The notes: generated from the letters alone by a model not told the origin. Shown: positions 26,312 through 35,979, counted from the first letter of the stretch. The stretch is 64,000 bases of DNA from JBGAHD01 sp044226395 (GCA_044226395.1 JBGAHD010000004.1:248001-312000); one strand, 5' to 3'. Numbers and translations are program-made.

Positions 26312-27541
26312 ATGCCGTCCGCCCTCAAAGCCGCGATCGCGCGCGTGCGCTTTCGCAAGCGCAACGCGCCCGTTCGCTTCGCCTTCGCCGATCGCGTGGA
26401 TTTTCTCAATGCCGCGCACTGGGACACGGTCACCGCGCATCGCGGCGCGCTGATGGAACGCGCGTACTTTCGCGAACTCGAACGCGCCCTGCCCGACAAT
26501 CTCGATCTGCGCTACGCCCTGCTCTATCGCGACGCCGAACCCGTCGCCGCGATGGCCATGCAGTTGGTCACGCTCGATGGCGCGCGTTTGCGCAAATCGC
26601 GCGCGGGTTCTGGACTGCGCGCCTTGGCCTCGCGCGCGGTCACGGCCGCGGCCGAGCAGTTCAGCGCGCGCGTGCTCGTGGTCGGCAATCTGTTGAGTTA
26701 TGGCTGTCACGGCATCGCGATACGCCCCGACGTCGAACACGATGCCGACATCTGGCACGGCATCGGCGAGGCCGCGTATCGCGTGCGTCGCGCCGAGAAG
26801 CACGCCGGCAGCGCCGACTTCGTGCTGATCAAGGACCTCACCGCCGCCGAGATGAAGCGCAGTCATCTGCTGCACGATCTCGGCTATCGGCCGATCGAGA
26901 CCGAGCCGAACATGGTGCTCGCGCTTTCAACCTCGTGGAAGACCTACGACGACTATCTCGCCGCGCTCAGCGCCAAGTACCGCAAGAACATTCGCTCGCG
27001 CGTGTTGAAGCCCATCGAAGACGCCGGCCTCACGCTCGAACCGGTCGACGACGTGGCTGCGATCGCGCCGCGCTTGCAGGCCTTGTATCTGGCCGTGCAT
27101 GAGAATGCGGCCGTGCGACCCGTGACCTTGGGCGAACACTACTGGCCGGCGCTGGCGCGCGCGGCGGGTTCACGCGCGCGCTTCGCGGTGTTGCGTCGCG
27201 GCGCGGAGATTCTCGGCTTCATCGTGACGCTGCGCGAGGACGATGACACCGCCATCGGCTATCACATCGGTTTCGATCGCGAAGCGGCGGCGCAATGGCC
27301 TTTGTACTTGCGTCTGTTGCAGCGCACGGTCGAGGACGCGATCGCGCTGGGCGCGCGTCGCGTGTCGCTGGGTCGCACCGCGCTGGAACCCAAGGCCGCG
27401 CTCGGCGCCAAGCCCGAGCCGCTCAACGTGTGGGTGCGTCATCGCCAGCCCGTGCTCAACAAACTGTTGCGCGGCTTACTCGGCGGCATTCACCACGACG
27501 AAGCGCCGGAGCGCAATCCGTTCAACGCGAACGCGGGTTGA
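26312..27541 (+). CDS. GNAT/FemAB-like acyltransferase (DUF482 type)
   Basis: Predicted cytoplasmic transferase of 409 residues. The C-terminal half (about 220-390) looks like a FemAB/GNAT fold: SAKYRKNIRSRVLKPIEDAG, then FAVLRRGAEILGFIVTL, then EDAIALGARRVSLGRTALEPK. Proteins of this layout are often labelled peptidoglycan biosynthesis or DUF482, but the acceptor is not known here. ATG 26312 has GGAG six bases upstream and is preferred to a TTG four codons earlier. It follows leuB on the same strand with a 122-bp gap, and nothing links it to leucine synthesis. Confidence 0.7.
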   Translation: MPSALKAAIARVRFRKRNAPVRFAFADRVDFLNAAHWDTVTAHRGALMERAYFRELERALPDNLDLRYALLYRDAEPVAAMAMQLVTLDGARLRKSRAGSGLRALASRAVTAAAEQFSARVLVVGNLLSYGCHGIAIRPDVEHDADIWHGIGEAAYRVRRAEKHAGSADFVLIKDLTAAEMKRSHLLHDLGYRPIETEPNMVLALSTSWKTYDDYLAALSAKYRKNIRSRVLKPIEDAGLTLEPVDDVAAIAPRLQALYLAVHENAAVRPVTLGEHYWPALARAAGSRARFAVLRRGAEILGFIVTLREDDDTAIGYHIGFDREAAAQWPLYLRLLQRTVEDAIALGARRVSLGRTALEPKAALGAKPEPLNVWVRHRQPVLNKLLRGLLGGIHHDEAPERNPFNANAG

Positions 27542-27639
27542 GGTCGCGCGCGCACGCGATGCGCGCCAAGCATTGACCACTTTCGCGCGGCACACGCGCG
27601 GCAAACGATCGATTCAGGGGATTCGACGCGCTTCGCGCC

Positions 27640-27801
27640 TCAGCGCAGGGCCCACACGGCCAAGGCGATCCAGGCCAGGCCCTTGAGCAGGAAGAACAAC
27701 ACCGCGCCCACGCCAGCGCGCATCGCCGTGCGCCGATTGAACCAGCGACGCCACGCGGCGATCGGGGCCGTCGACGCGCCCGTGGATTCGGGCCCGTTCA
27801 A
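27640..27801 (-). CDS. small single-span membrane protein
   Basis: A 53-residue ORF. The N-terminal half holds a basic stretch (AAWRRWFNRRTAMRAG). The C-terminal half is one hydrophobic helix (VGAVLFFLLKGLAWIALAVW) ending LR. The charge distribution fits a bitopic inner-membrane protein with its N-terminus inside. The start is uncertain: TTG 27801 gives 53 residues, an internal ATG only 27. It lies 195 bp beyond the CocE-type hydrolase stop. I do not recognise a family. Confidence 0.45.
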   Translation of the reverse strand: MNGPESTGASTAPIAAWRRWFNRRTAMRAGVGAVLFFLLKGLAWIALAVWALR

Positions 27802-27996
27802 GACGGCGATACCTGGCGATGGACGATGGTTGGCGACATCGAAACGCTCGCGCGCACGGCTATGGGAGTGGACGTTAGCGGAACCGCGGCCTCGCGTCCA
27901 AGGCGCGGCGCGCGATCCGCGCGCCGCGCCGGAAACCCGACACCTGACGTGAAGCCCACATGTCCCGCAATGGTCGTGCAAGCTTCACGCCACGGC

Positions 27997-29790
27997 TCAT
28001 TTGGTCGTCGTGGCCGCCGCGATCGGGACGAACAGCGCGCTGGGCCGTTCGGCGTCGTGGTACAGGCGCACGGTCACGGTCTTGGCGTCTTTCGCGGTTT
28101 CCTCGGCCACCACGCCGCCGCCGTTGTAGTTGTGCTGGGCGAAGGGTGAGTCGACCGGGCCCACGACCAGGCGCAGACGACTGCCCTTGGCGATCGTGCG
28201 CGCGACGAAGGTGAAGTGCTCGAAGCGATAGCGTTCGATCTTGCCGGGCTCGACCAATTCGGCCTTGCGCGGATCATGGCGGTAACGCGCGCGAATCGCG
28301 TCGCTGGCCAGGAACACGCTGCTGCCATCGGGACGAATCTCGTACACGGCCGCGCTGATGTCGGTGTCGCGCTGATCGAGCGACAACCAGGCATCGAAAC
28401 GGAAGAAGCCCGCCACGTCGGTATCGGCGTCGAACGGCGCGGTGTGATAAACAAGTTGGTTCTTGCCGCTCAAATACACGCCGCGCTGATCGACGAGATC
28501 GCCCATGTCGCCCATCGTGAGCAGCTTCGTCGGCGCGGTATCGAGCGGATCGTAGACGTAGTGATCGGGTTCGCCCGTCGCCGCTTGACCCGCGCGCAGG
28601 CTGCCCGACTGGAACAGATCATTGGCGGCGCCGCCGCGCGAATCGAGCGCATACGCGCGATGCTCGGCCGTGATCGCCTCGAGCGTGTTCGTGTAGCGCC
28701 ATTGCTCGGCGCCGGTGATGTAATAGGCGACGCGATCTTTCAGGAACTCGGGCTTGGCGCCGTCCTTGAGCGTCCAGTCGTACCACGCCTTGTGCAGGGC
28801 ATTGAGATCGACCAGGCTCGCGTCGCCAAACTTCACGCCACCGACTTCAGCCATCGGCGTGCGCGTGCCCGCGTGATCCCATGGCCCGATGATCAGGAAA
28901 TGCCGCGCGCGTTCGGCCTCCGACGCGTTGGCCATGTGCTGACGATAGTGCTCGAGCGCGCCGGGCTGATCGCCATCGTAGTGACCGGTGATGGTCAGGA
29001 TCGGCAAGCTCAGCTTGGCGTACTGCGCGGCCGTGGGGTTGTAGCTGTCCCAATACGCGTCGGGCGCGGGATGCGCGAGCCAGGATTGAAAGATCTTCGA
29101 CGGCATGCCGGCCACGGCATCGAGTTCGCGAAACGGGCGATGCGTTTCATACAAGCGCTGATAGATCGACGCCCAATACGCGCCATCGCCGAAGATGCGA
29201 TCCTGCGAGGCCTTGCCGAACACCAAGGTCAGCCACTGCACGTCGTAGGGATAAAACATGTTGTGCGCCATCGGAAAATCCACGCCCGCGTAGGGCGAGG
29301 CCACGGGCACGATGCTGGCCAGGCCACGCGGAAATTCCTTGGCCGTGGCCCACTGATCGTAGCCCGCGTAGGAACCGCCCCACATCGACACCTTGCCATT
29401 GCAGAACGGCTGATCGGCCAGCCACTCGACCACGTCATGACCGTCGCGCGCTTCCTGCAGCAAGGGCGTGAACTCACCACCGGAGTTACCGCGACCGCGC
29501 ACATCGACGGTCAGGAACACATAGCCGTTCTGCGCGAAGTACAAGCCGCGATCGTGATAGCTCTGACTGATGTAGGGCGTGAGCGTGAACACGCAGGGCA
29601 CGGGCTTGTCGACGCCATGCGCGCTGTAGCGCGTGGCGTTCAAGGTCACGCCGTCGCGCATCGGAATCTTCACGCCCCAGGCCAGATCGACGTTCGGCAG
29701 CACCGTCGGCGTCGGCACCGCCGTCGACGGCGCGTCGGCCATGGCCGAGCACGCGAACACCATCGCCACTACACCCCAGAACTTGCGCAT
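27997..29790 (-). CDS. secreted CocE/NonD family serine hydrolase
   Basis: Predicted exported alpha/beta hydrolase related to cocaine esterase and Xaa-Pro dipeptidyl peptidase (S15). The 597-residue protein has a signal peptide (MRKFWGVVAMVFACSAMA) and the nucleophile in MWGGSYAGYDQW. The acid is in ITGHYDGDQPG and the histidine in IIGPWDHAGTR. A C-terminal jelly-roll (about 380-590) of the PepX_C type follows. ATG 29790 is chosen for the signal peptide and the GGGGAG upstream. The likely activity is hydrolysis of an ester, amide or acyl peptide in the periplasm; the substrate is unknown. It lies 69 bp downstream of the dehydrogenase gene on the same strand. Confidence 0.88.
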   Translation of the reverse strand: MRKFWGVVAMVFACSAMADAPSTAVPTPTVLPNVDLAWGVKIPMRDGVTLNATRYSAHGVDKPVPCVFTLTPYISQSYHDRGLYFAQNGYVFLTVDVRGRGNSGGEFTPLLQEARDGHDVVEWLADQPFCNGKVSMWGGSYAGYDQWATAKEFPRGLASIVPVASPYAGVDFPMAHNMFYPYDVQWLTLVFGKASQDRIFGDGAYWASIYQRLYETHRPFRELDAVAGMPSKIFQSWLAHPAPDAYWDSYNPTAAQYAKLSLPILTITGHYDGDQPGALEHYRQHMANASEAERARHFLIIGPWDHAGTRTPMAEVGGVKFGDASLVDLNALHKAWYDWTLKDGAKPEFLKDRVAYYITGAEQWRYTNTLEAITAEHRAYALDSRGGAANDLFQSGSLRAGQAATGEPDHYVYDPLDTAPTKLLTMGDMGDLVDQRGVYLSGKNQLVYHTAPFDADTDVAGFFRFDAWLSLDQRDTDISAAVYEIRPDGSSVFLASDAIRARYRHDPRKAELVEPGKIERYRFEHFTFVARTIAKGSRLRLVVGPVDSPFAQHNYNGGGVVAEETAKDAKTVTVRLYHDAERPSALFVPIAAATTTK

Positions 29791-29859
29791 GCGCTTGATC
29801 TCCCCACGAAGGTCGCGACTCATTCGCCGCGATGATGAAACCACGCGCCGCGACGCGCG

Positions 29860-31110
29860 CTAGGAAAAACGCTCGACCCGATAAGGCCGCAGATCCAGTG
29901 ACGAGGGACGCTGACACACTATCTCGGCCACCAGCCGCGCGGTCAGCGCCGACATGGTCACGCCCAACATGCCGTGGCCCGTCGCCAGCACCAGATTGGA
30001 CACCCTGGGCGCGCGCCCGATCACGGGCAGGTCGTCATGGGTCATCGGTCGCCAGCCGAACCATTCCTCGCGCCGCACCGGGCCCACCGGTTCACGCAGA
30101 TACTCGGTGGCGCCGCGCGTGAGCGCATCCAGACGCGCGCGATTGAGCGTGTCGTCGTAGCCGGCGAATTCCATGGTCGAGCCCAGACGATAACCGCTGC
30201 TCCACGCGGTCACGCACACGCTGCGCTCTTTCAACACCAGCGGAATCGACGGCGCGAGTGTCGGGCGATCGAAGGTGATCGAATAGCCCTTGCCCGGTTG
30301 AATCGGCAAATGATCGACGCCGAAGTGACGCGCCAACAACGGACTCCACGCGCCGAGCGCGAACACGATCTCGCGCGGCCGAAAATCCGCCTGACTGGTG
30401 ATCACGCGCGCGACGCGGCCGCCTTCGATCTCAGCGCCACGCACCTCGGTGCGATCGAGAATCTCGCCGCCCGCCGCGCGCACCACGCGCGCGAGCTCGG
30501 CCACGTAGCGATCGGGCCGCAGATGCGCGTCGACCGGGTTGAAGAAGCCGCCGACGATCTCGTCGCGCAACACCGGCTCGGCCGCGCGGCAACGCGCGCC
30601 GTCCCAGGTCTCGATCGGAATGTTCACCTCGCCAAGCGCGCGCGGCAGCCACTGCGCCTCGGCCATCGCGCGCGGATCGCGAAACACGTACAGCGTGCCC
30701 TTGCGCTCGAACTCGCACTGCAGGCCGGCCTCGGTGATCAAGGCGTCCAGCGCATCGCGCGCGCGCATCATGAACTCGGCCTTGACCCGCGTGACCTCGC
30801 GAAAATCCGCCCACGTGCAGCGCCGCGCGAAGCGCCACAACCACGCGATCAAGGTCGGATCGAAACGCGGCTTGACGTAAAACGGCGCGTCCTTCGTCAA
30901 CATCCAACGCAAGGCCTTGGCGACCTGCCCGGGCATGTTCAACGGCGGCGCATGACTGGGCGTGATCGTGCCGCAATTGCCATGCGATGCACCGGCCCCC
31001 GGGCCAATGCGATCGACCACGGTCACCCGTCGACCTTCGCGCAACAAGGCATGAGCGGTAGCCAAGCCGATGACGCCGGCACCGAGGATCAGGACGTCGC
31101 AATCTCGCAT
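29860..31110 (-). CDS. dadA: FAD-dependent D-amino-acid dehydrogenase (DadA-like)
   Basis: Oxidises D-amino acids to 2-oxo acids and passes electrons to the quinone pool. The 416-residue DAO-family protein begins with the FAD-binding motif VLILGAGVIGLATAHALL. It contains GAGASHGNCGTITPSHAPPL near residue 40, LPIQPGKGYSITF, and the C-terminal GWRPMTHDDLPVIGRAP with LATGHGMLGVTMS. These match DadA, although other family members (for example hydroxyproline-type oxidases) cannot be excluded without a search. Downstream on the same strand is the CocE-like hydrolase. Upstream (from 31111) the DNA becomes irregular. Confidence 0.82.
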   Translation of the reverse strand: MRDCDVLILGAGVIGLATAHALLREGRRVTVVDRIGPGAGASHGNCGTITPSHAPPLNMPGQVAKALRWMLTKDAPFYVKPRFDPTLIAWLWRFARRCTWADFREVTRVKAEFMMRARDALDALITEAGLQCEFERKGTLYVFRDPRAMAEAQWLPRALGEVNIPIETWDGARCRAAEPVLRDEIVGGFFNPVDAHLRPDRYVAELARVVRAAGGEILDRTEVRGAEIEGGRVARVITSQADFRPREIVFALGAWSPLLARHFGVDHLPIQPGKGYSITFDRPTLAPSIPLVLKERSVCVTAWSSGYRLGSTMEFAGYDDTLNRARLDALTRGATEYLREPVGPVRREEWFGWRPMTHDDLPVIGRAPRVSNLVLATGHGMLGVTMSALTARLVAEIVCQRPSSLDLRPYRVERFS

Positions 31111-31280
31111 GGGGGAATCCTAAACGATTCGCGCCGATCGCGGCAGGCGCCGGAACAACAACGCCGGGCGGTTCCGTCCAATTCTGCTCCGTTTGCGGGG
31201 CAACCGCGCTCACGCGCATTAACGAGTACGCGTCGCTTGATAGAGGCTTGGCACATGGGGGAGCTCGCTGAAAGGTGCCC

Positions 31281-31614
31281 CATGACCAATCCAGATCGCT
31301 CATCGCCCCGGCCCTTGCCCGGGCTCTTCCCCGCCACCGCGCGGGTGACCTGCAAGACACGGGAGAGTGTCGTCTACGTCGCGCGAACGACGCTCCTGCC
31401 CGATCATCTGCAAGCCGCGGACGAGACTTCACCGCTACCACCAGCATCCGCCACCACGATGACGGAGACGATCGAAGACCACCAGGATGGTCGCCCCGCC
31501 CGGACCATCGTCAAGGCAACGCGCGCGCGACCGCTTCCCCAGATGCTCGGCGATCCACGCATCGAAGGCCCTAGAGCATGCCCGCTCAATGACGAGCATA
31601 TGTCGCGATGGTAG
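31281..31614 (+). CDS. hypothetical protein, doubtful
   Basis: An open frame of about 110 codons beginning MTNPDRSSPRPLPG and ending DEHMSRW, with AAGG a few bases before the ATG; it could also start at 31254. Codon third positions are mostly G or C, as in real genes here, but no family is recognised and the composition (many Pro, Thr, Arg) is not distinctive. It lies at the edge of a decayed region, so it may be a remnant. Confidence 0.3.
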
Positions 31615-31673
31615 CCGTCGCTGTCTTGTACTTTCTATACGACGGTGATGATCTGGTTAGGCTTCTTTGTCTT

Positions 31674-32292
31674 TCACGGCGTCGTGAACCCAGTCTGTGT
31701 CAGCTCTCCGATCTTCAGCATGTCGCCGCTATCGAATCCGACAGCGACGCCAATCCGCGATGCCGACGATCCGACCAATTTGCAGCTCTGCCCTCGCAGA
31801 AGGGAGCGCACGGCGAACGCGCAAAATGCCAGGCAAAGTGGCCACTCCGCATCGTTGGCCAATCCATCCTCGACACCGTAGGCAATCTCGTAGATGCCGC
31901 GCAATGAGGCAGAGTGAGCAAAAGCACCATCTGGATAGTGATGCTCGCCGTCAAAAAAGCCAGCCTAGCTCTTCATCTTCGGCTGAGTACTGAGCCACTG
32001 AACCGACATACATGTCTGCCCAGACCTTGTCTTCCTCGGTCGGGTTGCAGAGACCAAACCATAGGCCCTGAATCGGAAACGGCGCGGGATGGTTCTTGAA
32101 GACGCCACCGATCCATGCAGTCAGTGATGCGACATCTTTGTCGTAGCCGAGTGCGGCAAGCCGCGACCAATCGGTGTGTGGAACGTCGCGAGAGCAAATG
32201 GCGATGATCTCGCCCATGCACTCGCCCACCGGCTTTTCGGATGCGACTAGCTCTTGAATCTTGGCGAAGATGAGTGCGTGCTCAAGGCTCAT
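31674..32292 (-). pseudogene. frameshifted gene of unknown function
   Basis: Two adjoining frames read as one protein of about 205 residues. The first (32292-31951) runs from MSLEHALIFAKIQELV to EDEELGWLF and stops. Dropping one T from a run of six (plus-strand AAAAAA at 31953-31958) continues it as FDGEHHYPDGAFAHS and on to GELTQTGFTTP at 31674. The joined protein has a mixed, globular composition with Trp, Cys and acidic residues, and no signal peptide. GC content is visibly lower than in neighbours, which suggests acquisition. An IS remnant lies 39 bp upstream of its start. Function unknown; a small cytoplasmic or immunity-type protein is one guess. Confidence 0.65.
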
Positions 32293-32464
32293 ATTTGAGA
32301 TTCCTCTCTAGGGCTCAGTCCCGGAGTTGGCTGTAGTGTCTTCCATGAGATTGCGTGTCGAGGGTAACGTTCCAGTTAGTTCGCCACTTCTTCATTCGGT
32401 GCCCTGCCGCGCTTCTTCGAACCACCGACTGCTTGACGACCATCCCCGTCGTGGATGGTAGGTG

Positions 32465-32809
32465 ATGGCTGTTGCTCTTTGAACCCATTCTGATCAGCTT
32501 GTTTCTTGAACGCGAGTGGTGACTGGTATCCGAAGCCGGCGTGTGGGCGATCGTGGTTTTAGTGCTCGCGCCATTACTCAATAATGACCTTGCACTCGAC
32601 ACGATCCCAGAACCATTCGGTGTCGAGGCACTCGTCGCGGGACTTGCCGTTGAAGCTCTCATCCGCTCCATCTTGCAAGGGTTTTCCCGGATCATTGAGC
32701 GCGGTGTTGTTGCCGGCGTCGCTCATCGATTTCAGCACGGCGTGGCCCACGAACTTCGGGCCGTTATACGACTGCGCGTATTCCACCTGCTGCCGGCGCA
32801 CGGGCGCGC
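32465..32809 (-). pseudogene. IS3 orfB (integrase core) 3' remnant
   Basis: Only the second half of the DDE catalytic domain remains. SYNGPKFVGHAVLKSMSD replaces the usual SDNGPEF motif, with its catalytic Asp changed to Tyr. DPGKPLQDGADESFNGKSRD keeps the region leading to the catalytic Glu. A stop follows KVIIE at 32574-32576, and the tail RPHAGFGYQSPLAFKKQ continues in the same style. About 180 N-terminal codons are missing, with the join only a few codons after orfA. Confidence 0.75.
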
Positions 32810-33073
32810 TCACCATTTTCTTGCGTTGATCTCCTTTAGCACGTCGATGGCGAGATCACGCTTGGCTAACAGCTTCTTCAGCCGTCCGTTCTCCTGCTGC
32901 AGCAAGCGCTGTTCCTTCACATCAACCACCTCCAATTGTCCACAGCGCATGCGCCACAGATGTAGCGTCTGCTAGCTGATGCCGTTTTTCTTGACGATCT
33001 GCGCCACCGGGTCCTGATCGGACTCGCGCAGGATCTTCACCATCTTGTTCTCCACATACCGCGACTTCTTCAT
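32810..33073 (-). pseudogene. IS3 orfA with premature stop
   Basis: Starts MKKSRYVENKMVKILRES, with the helix-turn-helix region continuing VAQIVKKNGIS. There an in-frame TAG at 32974-32972 (codon 34) interrupts QTLHLWRMR. The frame then carries on through a leucine-zipper-like region (QENGRLKKLLAKRDLAID, then VLKEINARKW) to TGA at 32810. The layout matches OrfA of IS3-family transposases, about 87 codons. Confidence 0.8.
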
Positions 33074-33160
33074 GGACGCCTCGCTGGATGGCGAGGATCA
33101 TCGTCTCAATTTCCAACTGGTCCGAAGACTCCCAGGCAGGTCATCTGGAAATCGACATAG

Positions 33161-33415
33161 GCGACGATCCAGCAGTTCGCCTCGACGTCACCAAGCGAAC
33201 GCGAAATCGCGTCCTGCGCGCTGCAGCCTGTCCGGAATCCGTGCTTCAAGAACGAAGTCCTCGAACGCACCTGTCGTGACCGCGAGAGCGCCAAGGACGA
33301 CTCGGCGATTCGAAACGCATCGATCGTCGGCCTGCAAAGTCAGCACTACGACAGCTCCATGCAAGCACAGGCGGCATTGAAATCACGTAGCTATTCGTAT
33401 CGACATCGACGTTAA
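33161..33415 (+). pseudogene. headless gene remnant beside the IS
   Basis: An 85-codon frame without a plausible start runs from a TAG at 33158-33160 to TAA at 33415. It reads FASTSPSEREIASCALQPVR, then NPCFKNEVLERTCRDRESAK and onwards to a basic end. GC-rich third positions make it look like the end of a real gene. It begins 26 bp from the IS boundary, so the insertion may have removed its start. No family recognised. Confidence 0.35.
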
Positions 33416-33562
33416 GCCGATCCTGCTTTTTGCATTGTCACCGCTGAAAATGAAACGTGCCGATCTACCCGCAAGAGGAAACTTGCATTCGGCGCGACGA
33501 CGGCGTAAGAAAAATCCACGAGCACGCATGCACGCGCGTGGCCGTTTCGATGGGGGAAGCGC

Positions 33563-35035
33563 TTGGGCACTCGTGACTTGCTCGACCCGGCAATCGATCT
33601 CGCCGCCATCATCGAGGTGGTTCCAAACGCCATCGTGATGGTCGATCGCGAAGGGCGAATGGTGCTCGTCAACTCGCAGGCGGAACGTCTGTTCGGCTAT
33701 GCGCGCGACGAGCTCCTCGGTGAGCCCGTCGAAATGCTCGTGCCCTATGCGTCGCGCGCCAATCATCCGCGGCGTCGAGCGATGTTCGAACAGGCGCCGA
33801 CGGCGCGCCCCATGGGAGCCGGTCGCGATCTTCATGGCCTGCGCAAGGATGGCAGCGCCATTCCGCTGGAAATTGGCCTGAGTCCAATCAACACGCACTC
33901 AGGCACGTACTTCGTCAGCGCCATCGTCGATCTGACCGAGCGCAAGCGCCTCGAAGCGAGGTTTCGAGCGACGGTCGAATCCGCGCCCACCGCCATGGTG
34001 ATGGTGGATCAAGCCGGAACGATCGTCCTTGCCAACTCCGAGTTAACGGCGCTGTTCGGCTACGCGCGCGAGGATTTGCTTGGTCGCAAGATCGAACTCC
34101 TGCTGCCGGAACGATTTCGTCAAGCCCATCCAAACTTACGCGTCCAGTACTTCGCCAATGGCGTGGCGAGACGCATGGGCGAAGGCCGAGACCTGTTCGG
34201 ACTACGGCGCGACGGCACTGAATTTCCGGTCGAGATCGGGCTCAATCCCGTGCATACCGACGAAGGCATGTTCGTCATTGGCGCCATCGTCGATCTGACG
34301 GAACGCACGGCGCAAGCACAAGCATTGCGTAAGGCGAACGAAGCACTCGAGCGCAGCAACATCGAGCTGCAGCGATTCGCTTACGTGGCTTCCCACGACT
34401 TGCAGACCCCGATGCGCACGATCGCGGGATTCGTCGAGTTGCTCGGAGTCAAGTATGGCGATCAGATGGATCAGAGCGCGCGCGACTGGATTCGGCGATC
34501 GGTCCAGGCGACCAAGCACTTGCAGTCCATGGTCTCCGATCTGCTCGAGTACTCACGCTTCGATTCGCATCCACATCCGTTCGAGCGAGTGGACTTGGCG
34601 GAAGTATTCGATGAAGTCGTCGTTTTGCTGCAATCGGCCATCACGGAATCGGGCGCTATCGTCACCCGCGAAGACAGCCTTGCTCACGTCGAAGGAAATC
34701 GATCTCAGCTGGCCCAGCTTTTTCTGAATCTGATTGGGAACGCGATCAAGTATCGCGGCGATCCGCCCTTGCGTGTCACGGTCTCCACCCAAAGGCTGGC
34801 GGAGGAGTTGCGGGTCAGCGTCGCCGACAACGGCATAGGCATCGATCCCAGTTGTCACGAGAAAATCTTCGAGATCTTTCGCCGACTGCATACCAACCAA
34901 TATCCCGGAACGGGCATTGGTCTCGCGGTTGCGCGCCGTATCGTCCACGGCCATGGCGGCCGCATATGGGTCGATTCCAGTCTAGGTCGCGGCAGCACCT
35001 TCCATTTCACGATCAAAGCTTGCGCGGAGAAGTGA
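33563..35035 (+). CDS. soluble PAS-PAS sensor histidine kinase
   Basis: A 490-residue cytoplasmic kinase with no membrane segment. Two PAS domains lie at about 14-130 and 135-255; both open similarly (EVVPNAIVMVDREGRMVLVN and ESAPTAMVMVDQAGTIVLAN) and both end IVDLTER, so they look like a duplication. A HisKA domain follows with FAYVASHDLQTPMRTIAG (phospho-acceptor His near 282), then a HATPase domain with LNLIGNAIKY, VADNGIGID and GTGIGLAVARRIV. The SHDLQ type H-box is typical of phytochrome-like kinases. The start is TTG 33563, with GGGGGAA upstream. The partner regulator follows after four bases. Confidence 0.9.
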   Translation: MGTRDLLDPAIDLAAIIEVVPNAIVMVDREGRMVLVNSQAERLFGYARDELLGEPVEMLVPYASRANHPRRRAMFEQAPTARPMGAGRDLHGLRKDGSAIPLEIGLSPINTHSGTYFVSAIVDLTERKRLEARFRATVESAPTAMVMVDQAGTIVLANSELTALFGYAREDLLGRKIELLLPERFRQAHPNLRVQYFANGVARRMGEGRDLFGLRRDGTEFPVEIGLNPVHTDEGMFVIGAIVDLTERTAQAQALRKANEALERSNIELQRFAYVASHDLQTPMRTIAGFVELLGVKYGDQMDQSARDWIRRSVQATKHLQSMVSDLLEYSRFDSHPHPFERVDLAEVFDEVVVLLQSAITESGAIVTREDSLAHVEGNRSQLAQLFLNLIGNAIKYRGDPPLRVTVSTQRLAEELRVSVADNGIGIDPSCHEKIFEIFRRLHTNQYPGTGIGLAVARRIVHGHGGRIWVDSSLGRGSTFHFTIKACAEK

Positions 35036-35039
35036 CGCG

Positions 35040-35525
35040 ATGAGTACCGCGATGGCGAACAATCTTGTCGGACAAGTCCTGCACGTCGAAGACGACGACG
35101 ACGATGCCGAACTCACGTCGATCTGTCTCGCGAACGCCCGAATTCCACTAGCGCTTCGCCGTGTCAGGGACGGCGTCGAGTGCGTGGCGTATCTCAGGCG
35201 GGAAGGCGCCTTCGAGGACGCGCCAAGGCCAGACTTGATCCTGCTGGACCTAAACATGCCGCGCATGGACGGGCGCGAAGTGCTGGACTTCATGGCACAG
35301 GACACCGCGCTGCGCGAGTTGCCCGTCGTGGTGTTCACCACGTCTTCGGCTGAAGTCGATGTCAGTTGGTCGTATCAACACCATTGCAACAGCTATATCG
35401 TAAAGCCCGTCGGGTTCGAGAGCTTTCAGAGAGCGATTCGCACCCTGTTCGATTTTTGGTTCAGTGTCGCTTCGCTGCCGCCAACCGACGACGAGAGCGC
35501 CGATCAAAGTACAGGGAGTGCTTGA
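35040..35525 (+). CDS. single-domain response regulator (Rcp1-like)
   Basis: A 161-residue protein made of one receiver domain: acidic pocket VLHVEDDDDDAELTSI, phospho-acceptor Asp in LILLDLNMPRMDG, switch Thr in VVFTTSSAE and Lys in YIVKPVGF. It has no output domain. The long DDDDDAE stretch is usual for regulators paired with phytochrome-like kinases. It lies four bases after the kinase, so phosphotransfer from that kinase is very likely. It may pass phosphate onward or act by protein contact. Confidence 0.92.
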   Translation: MSTAMANNLVGQVLHVEDDDDDAELTSICLANARIPLALRRVRDGVECVAYLRREGAFEDAPRPDLILLDLNMPRMDGREVLDFMAQDTALRELPVVVFTTSSAEVDVSWSYQHHCNSYIVKPVGFESFQRAIRTLFDFWFSVASLPPTDDESADQSTGSA

Positions 35526-35979
35526 AACGCGCTGATTCGAGATAGGCGTCCGATCACGGCATGGACGCAATTCCAGTGTTGGCGCGCGCCACTGCTCGGT
35601 GGTTCGAGAGGCCAAGAGAAACGCATCGCGCAACGGTTGGCGGAACTCGCGAACGACCGTGGCCATTTTAGCTTCCCCGTCATCTGGGGTCTTGCGATAG
35701 CCGCCCTGGATTCACATGGCGCTGTGCCGGCATCGCAAAGCGGTAGGAACTACCGATGGCGACTAATCCCAGCATTCACCGCGGCCAAGCGCGCGGGCGC
35801 GAAGCGCCAGAGAAGCCGGGTGGCGATTCGGCGGTCGTGAGCGGCTGATTCGCGCTGTGTCGGGTTTCTCGGGCGCGCACCTAATCCGCCTCACCTTCTG
35901 CCTTCCCTGGCCTCAACCCGGACATGAGATCGACAGCGTCTTGCGTCACCCTGTCGACAGTTCGGTAAAGGGAATTGCC
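35526..35979. other. intergenic region, no gene recognised
   Basis: A stretch of 454 bases between the response regulator and the ankyrin protein. Only short frames without homology are present, and I see no convincing terminator. The ankyrin gene could start further upstream in frame, but its signal peptide and ribosome site place the start at 35980. Confidence 0.5.

Larger units (their letters stand above)
32332..33134 (-). mobile_element. degenerate IS3-family insertion sequence
   Basis: About 803 bp. Imperfect terminal inverted repeats begin TG and share GTCTTC (TGTAGTGTCTTC at 32332; TGGGAGTCTTC reading back from 33134). GGC directly flanks both ends and may be a 3-bp target duplication, a size used by IS3 elements. 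Inside are a broken orfA and only the 3' part of orfB. Intact IS3 elements are about 1.2-1.5 kb, so an internal stretch has been lost. It cannot transpose by itself. Confidence 0.75.

Noticed and set aside
29974..31614. 546-codon plus-strand frame opposite dadA
   Set aside because: Most of it is antisense to dadA; only the last part (31281-31614) was kept as a doubtful ORF.
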